From: DASSUW01 sp963730535
GTDB taxonomy: Bacteria > Actinomycetota > Thermoleophilia > Solirubrobacterales > Solirubrobacteraceae
Direction of reading: 5' to 3'
NCBI GenBank assembly: GCA_963730535.1
Contig: CAVSRU010000012.1
Location: forward strand, 744,001 to 808,000
Length of the DNA stretch: 64,000 bases
The notes under the pieces are model-generated. The model did no database searches. It was not told the origin of the DNA and was given only the letters and a program-made list of their open reading frames with translations. Positions 59,944 to 64,000 of the stretch are shown one piece after another (position 1 is the first letter of the stretch; each line of letters opens with the position of its first letter). A program made the translations under genes and the position numbers.

Positions 59944-61238
59944 CGCTCGGAGTCCTGCCGCGGCGGGTAGCGCAGGGCCGTGATGCGGGTGTCGTCGGCC
60001 TCGACGACCTCGAGCGCCGCGCCGTCGAGGTGGACGGTCTCGCCCGGGTCCGGGACGCGCCCGAGCTGCTCGCTCAGGTGGCCGCCGACCGTCGCCTCGT
60101 GCGGGGCGTCGATCGTCACGCCGAGGCGGTCGGCGACCAGCCGGATCGGCGCCGCGCCGTCGATGCGCAGCGCGTCCCCGTCGGGCCGGATGAGCTCTCG
60201 CGTACGCGGGTCGAACTCATCCTCGATCTCGCCCACGAGCTCCTCGAGGATGTCCTCGAGCGTGATCAGCCCCACGACGGTGCCGTGCTCGTCGAGCACG
60301 AGGGCGAGGTGGCGGCGGTCCAGGCGCATCTCGCGGAGCACCTCGTCGAGCCGCGTCGACTCGGCTACGCGCGCGATCGGGCGCGCGAGCTGCGTGAGGT
60401 CGTCGGTGCCCTCCCCGAAGGCCACCCGCAGGAGGTCCTTGGCGTTGATGAAGCCGATCGCGCCCTCGAGGCCGCGCTCGGAGTCGCACAGCGGCAGGCG
60501 CGTATGCCCGCTGCGCATCGCCTTCTCGGCGACCGAGCGCGGGCTCTCGTCCGTCGTCGCGTAGACGATCTCCCAGCGCGGGGTCATGACCTCGCGGGCA
60601 CGGCGGTCGCCGAACACCAGCGCGGCCTCCGAGAGCCGCTGCTCGTCGCCCTCGATCAGCCCGCCCTCGCGGCTCTCGCGCAGCAGGTCGCGCAGCTCGT
60701 CCTCGCTGTGCGGCGCGTGGCCGGCCTCGGCGGCGGGCGGGATCCCGAACGGCTTGAGCACGAGGTTGCCCATGAAGTTGAAGAGGTCGACGACCGGCTT
60801 CGTCGCGAGGTAGAACCCGCGCATCAGCGGCGCGAGCACGAGCGCGACGGGCACCGTACGGGCGATCGCGGCGCTCTTGGGCGCCAGCTCGCCGAGCACG
60901 ACGTGCATCACGGTGATGATCCCGAACGCGATCACCGAGACGAGGCCGAAGCCCAGCAGCCGCGCGTTGTCGCCGAACACCGGCTCGAGCAGCTCGTGGA
61001 AGGCCCGCTCGCCCACGGCGCCGAGACCCAGGGAGGCGAGCGTGATGCCGAGCTGGCAGGCGGACAGGTAGGAGTCGATGTGCTCGACGGCGTGCTGCGC
61101 CGAGCGCGCGCCCGGGCGCCGTTCGCGGACCAGCTCCGCGACCTGGGTCGGGCGCAGGCGGGCGATCGCGAACTCGGCGGCCACGAAGAAGCCGTTTGCG
61201 AGGACGAGCAGGATCGCGGCGATGAGCTCGAAGGCCAT
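59922..61238 (-). CDS. CNNM/CorC-type CBS-domain membrane transporter (HlyC family)
   Basis: From ATG 61238 (TATCGT 8 nt upstream) the protein is 438 aa: a DUF21 membrane domain with four helices (LIAAILLVLANGFFVAAEFA, GIITVMHVVLGELAPKSAAI), two CBS domains (AREVMTPRWEIVYATTDESP and LDEVLREMRLDRRHLALVLD), and the C-terminal CorC_HlyC transporter-associated domain (LRIDGAAPIRLVADRLGVTI). Members export magnesium or related cations. The last residues TSTAAG and the TAA stop come from palindromic element copy 4, as in the MFS protein at 21708. Confidence 0.92.
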   Translation of the reverse strand: MAFELIAAILLVLANGFFVAAEFAIARLRPTQVAELVRERRPGARSAQHAVEHIDSYLSACQLGITLASLGLGAVGERAFHELLEPVFGDNARLLGFGLVSVIAFGIITVMHVVLGELAPKSAAIARTVPVALVLAPLMRGFYLATKPVVDLFNFMGNLVLKPFGIPPAAEAGHAPHSEDELRDLLRESREGGLIEGDEQRLSEAALVFGDRRAREVMTPRWEIVYATTDESPRSVAEKAMRSGHTRLPLCDSERGLEGAIGFINAKDLLRVAFGEGTDDLTQLARPIARVAESTRLDEVLREMRLDRRHLALVLDEHGTVVGLITLEDILEELVGEIEDEFDPRTRELIRPDGDALRIDGAAPIRLVADRLGVTIDAPHEATVGGHLSEQLGRVPDPGETVHLDGAALEVVEADDTRITALRYPPRQDSERTSTAAG

Positions 61239-61268
61239 CGGCCCCAACGATAGGCCGCGTGCGGACCC

Positions 61269-61304
61269 AACCTTGCCAAGGTTGTGTCAAGGTTGCGCTA
61301 GTCT
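61269..61304. promoter_or_regulatory. Three-half-site operator and -10 box before metH
   Basis: AACCTTG-C-CAAGGTT (61269-61283) is a perfect inverted repeat; CAAGGTT recurs at 61288-61294, 11 nt further, about one helical turn. TAGTCT (61299-61304) follows, 9 nt before the metH ATG. A bound regulator would cover the -35 region of metH and lie about 30 nt upstream of the divergent CBS-transporter start. Confidence 0.55.
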
Positions 61305-61313
61305 TGCGCCCCC

Positions 61314-64000
61314 ATGCGTGATTTCCTCGCCGCCGTACGCGATCACGTCGTCGTCTTCGACGGCGGCATGGGCGCCACACTCGAGCAGTTCGACCTGTCG
61401 CTGGAGCGGGACTACCAGCTCCCGGGCCGCTGCCACGAGGCGCTCGTGCTCAACCGGCCGGACGTCATCCAGGGCGTCCACGAGTCGATGGTCGAGGCGG
61501 GAGCCGAGGTCGTGGAGACCGACACCTTCCAGGGCTCGCGGATCAAGCTCGACGAGTGGGGGCTCGGCGAGCACACGCTCGAGATCAACCGCCGTGCCGC
61601 CGAGATCGCGCGCGCCGCGGTCGGCGAGGACCGCTTCGTGGCCGGCTCGATCGGCCCCACCGGCAACCTGCCCGCCTCCGAGGACCCGACGCTCGGGAAC
61701 ATCTCCTTCCGCGAGCTCGTGACCGTGTTCACCGAGCAGGCCCAGGGCCTGCTCGAGGGCGGCGTCGACCTGATCATCATCGAGACCGCGCAGGACATCC
61801 TCGAGGTCAAGGCGGCGGTCTTCGGCGTCCGCGAGGCGTTCAAGGTCGCCGGCCGCCGCACGCCGATCCAGACGTCGGTGTCGCTGCTCCCCAACGGCGG
61901 CAAGATGCTGCTGGGGACCGACATCTCGGCCGCCCTCGCCACGCTCGAGGCGCTGGACGTCGACGTCATCGGCCTCAACTGCTCCACCGGCCCCGAGGAC
62001 ATGCGCGACGCCGTGCGCTTCCTCGGCGAGCACTGCCCGGTGCCGGTCCACGTCATCCCCAACGCGGGCATCCCCCACCAGGGCCCGAACGGCGAGACGA
62101 TCTTCCCGGAGACGGCCGACCAGCTCTCCAACGTGCTCGGCGAGTTCGTCGAGCGCTACGGGGTCAACATCGTCGGCGGCTGCTGCGGCACGACGCCCGA
62201 CCACATCTACGCGCTCAGCCAGCGCGTCGAGGGCCGCACCTCGTCGACCCGCCCGGAACCCCGCCCGCCCCACGTGTCCTCGATGATCGCGGCCGCCCCG
62301 CTCGTGCAGGAGCCGCGCCCGACGCTCGTCGGCGAGCGCGTGAACTCGCAGGGCTCGCGCAAGGCCAAGGAGCTGCTCCTGGCCGACGACTACGACGGCC
62401 TGCTCCAGGTCGCCGAGGACCAGGTGGAGGGCGGCGCCCACGTGCTCGACCTCTGCGTGGCGCTGACCGAGCGCCAGGACGAGGACGAGCAGATGCGGCT
62501 GGTGGCCAAGAAGGTCTCGCTCACCCAGCCGGCGCCGATCCAGGTCGACTCGACCGAGCCGGAGGTCATCGAGCGCGCGCTCGAGCAGATCCCCGGGCGC
62601 GCGATCGTCAACTCGGTCAACCTCGAGGCCGGCCGCGACAAGCTCGACAAGGTCGTCCCGATCGCGCTCGCCCACGGCGCGGGGCTGATCGCGCTGACGA
62701 TCGACGAGACGGGCATGGCGAAGACGCGCGAGCGCAAGCTCGAGGTCGCCAAGCGCATCCGCGAGCTGGTGTGCGACGAGCACGGGATGGACCCCGAGCT
62801 GCTGATCTTCGACGCGCTGACCTTCACGCTCACGACCGGTGACGACGAGTGGAAGCCGTCGGCCGTCGAGACGATCGAGGGCATCCGGCTCATCAAGGAG
62901 CAGCTCCCGGGCGTCAAGACCTCCCTCGGCGTCTCCAACGTGTCGTTCGGCATCGGGCTCACCGCCCGCTCGGTGCTGAACTCCGTGTTCCTGCACCACT
63001 GCGTGGAGGCCGGGCTCGACCTCGCGATGGTCAACCCGAACCACATCACGCCGTACGCGGAGATCCCCGACGAGGAGCGCGACCTCGCCGACGACCTCGT
63101 CTTCAACCGGCGCGACGACGCCCTCGAGCACTTCATCGCGCATTTCGAGGGCAAGTCCGAGGAGACGGCCGAGGCCGCCGACCCGACGGCCGGGATGGAG
63201 CCCGAGGAGGCGCTCCACTGGCACATCCTGCGCCGCAAGAAGGAGGGCGTGGAGGCCCAGATCGACGCCGCGGTGGAGAAGCTCGGCGCCGTCCCGACGC
63301 TCAACGACGTGCTGCTCCCGGCCATGAAGGAGGTCGGCGACAAGTTCGGCGCCGGCGAGCTGATCCTGCCGTTCGTGCTCCAGAGCGCCGAGGTCATGAA
63401 GAAGGCGGTCGCCCAGCTCGAGCAGTACCTCGACAAGCTCGAGGGCTACACGAAGGGGACCGTCGTGCTGGCCACCGTGTTCGGCGACGTGCACGACATC
63501 GGCAAGTCGCTGGTCAACACGATCCTCACCAACAACGGCTACACGGTCGTCGACCTCGGCAAGCAGGTGCCGATCGGGACGATCCTCGACGCCGCGCAGG
63601 AGCACAAGGCGACCGCCATCGGCCTGTCCGCGCTGCTCGTCTCCACCTCCAAGCAGATGCCGCTCGCCGTGCAGGAGCTGCACGAGCGCGGCCTCCCGTA
63701 CCCGGTGCTGGTCGGCGGCGCGGCGATCAACCGCGACTTCGGGCGCCGCATCCTGTATCCGAAGGGCAAGGACTCCGACGAGGTCTACGACCCCGGCGTC
63801 TTCTACTGCAAGGACGCGTTCGCGGGCCTGGCCGTGATGGACCAGCTCGTCGAGCCCGACAAGCGCGGCGCCCTGGTCGAGAAGGCCCGCGACGAGGCGC
63901 GCAAGCTGCGCGAGAAGGGCCCGGAGCCGGAGCTCGGCCCGACCGACGACGAGTCCGTGCGCTCGGCGGCCCGCACCGACCTGCCGGTCCCCCAGCCGCC
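61314..64000 (+). CDS. metH: Cobalamin-dependent methionine synthase (3' truncated)
   Basis: The 895 residues in view cover the homocysteine-binding barrel (VVFDGGMGATLEQF; zinc Cys in GLNCSTGPEDMRD and VNIVGGCCGTTPDH), the pterin-binding barrel (LVGERVNSQGSRKAKELL, QVDSTEPEVIERAL), the helical cap (TLNDVLLPAMKEVGDKFGAG) and the B12-binding domain with the cobalt-ligand His in FGDVHDIGKSLVNTI and VGGAAINRDFG. The gene runs off the window, so the reactivation domain is not seen. It methylates homocysteine from methyl-tetrahydrofolate. Confidence 0.95.
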   Translation, partial: MRDFLAAVRDHVVVFDGGMGATLEQFDLSLERDYQLPGRCHEALVLNRPDVIQGVHESMVEAGAEVVETDTFQGSRIKLDEWGLGEHTLEINRRAAEIARAAVGEDRFVAGSIGPTGNLPASEDPTLGNISFRELVTVFTEQAQGLLEGGVDLIIIETAQDILEVKAAVFGVREAFKVAGRRTPIQTSVSLLPNGGKMLLGTDISAALATLEALDVDVIGLNCSTGPEDMRDAVRFLGEHCPVPVHVIPNAGIPHQGPNGETIFPETADQLSNVLGEFVERYGVNIVGGCCGTTPDHIYALSQRVEGRTSSTRPEPRPPHVSSMIAAAPLVQEPRPTLVGERVNSQGSRKAKELLLADDYDGLLQVAEDQVEGGAHVLDLCVALTERQDEDEQMRLVAKKVSLTQPAPIQVDSTEPEVIERALEQIPGRAIVNSVNLEAGRDKLDKVVPIALAHGAGLIALTIDETGMAKTRERKLEVAKRIRELVCDEHGMDPELLIFDALTFTLTTGDDEWKPSAVETIEGIRLIKEQLPGVKTSLGVSNVSFGIGLTARSVLNSVFLHHCVEAGLDLAMVNPNHITPYAEIPDEERDLADDLVFNRRDDALEHFIAHFEGKSEETAEAADPTAGMEPEEALHWHILRRKKEGVEAQIDAAVEKLGAVPTLNDVLLPAMKEVGDKFGAGELILPFVLQSAEVMKKAVAQLEQYLDKLEGYTKGTVVLATVFGDVHDIGKSLVNTILTNNGYTVVDLGKQVPIGTILDAAQEHKATAIGLSALLVSTSKQMPLAVQELHERGLPYPVLVGGAAINRDFGRRILYPKGKDSDEVYDPGVFYCKDAFAGLAVMDQLVEPDKRGALVEKARDEARKLREKGPEPELGPTDDESVRSAARTDLPVPQP

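Overview
The window is high-GC DNA from an actinobacterium. An mIHF-type nucleoid protein, a mycobacterial-style multi-Mce cassette, Rv1264-like cyclase architecture, many TAnnnT boxes placed 6-12 nt before start codons, and ATGA/GTGA gene overlaps all point that way. The protein set as a whole suggests the Thermoleophilia/Solirubrobacterales; this placement is inferred from gene content, not proven. I see no rRNA, tRNA, CRISPR array, phage or transposase genes.

Layout. 1-2766: end of a wall-lytic protein and an unknown gene. 2999-9062: sirtuin, a split and permuted beta-oxidation pair, SRPBCC, Usp, MFS and acyl-CoA dehydrogenase. 9127-17087: TerC and cation/proton exchangers, a lipoprotein, a glucuronyl-epimerase-like secreted protein, an ArsA-type ATPase and a TetR. 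17298-22967: an orphan adenine methylase with a 58-residue membrane protein missed by length cut-offs, a MoxR/VWA pair, an adenylate cyclase and an MFS carrier. 23246-25866: a TPP riboswitch and a thiamine-precursor ABC importer. 25778-30661: AlkA-type glycosylase, fatty-acid hydroxylase, a GNAT acyltransferase divergent from a serine-palmitoyltransferase-like enzyme (candidate sphingolipid genes), and mIHF. 30683-35242: small metabolic and membrane genes and an AraC regulator divergent from a frameshifted PhyH oxygenase. 35146-50028: one 15-kb minus-strand lipid-transport operon (two YrbE permeases, ATPase, six Mce proteins, RND protein, redoxin-like protein, B3/B4 protein). 50155-57875: nitrogen assimilation (amtB-glnK-pucR divergent from glnA, then glnN). 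57973-64000: membrane, secreted and GlcG-like proteins, a CBS-domain transporter, and the start of metH.

Two non-coding systems stand out. First, four complete copies and one remnant of a 218-273 bp element lie at gene 3' ends. They share 25-40 bp terminal inverted repeats but have different cores made of nested hairpins, and their ends supply the last codons and stop codons of three genes. Second, amtB, glnA and glnN each carry a TCTTTG...CAAAGA-type palindrome whose inner edge is exactly 19 nt from the -10 hexamer. This is a candidate nitrogen operator; the PucR-type gene inside the amtB operon is a natural but untested candidate for the regulator.
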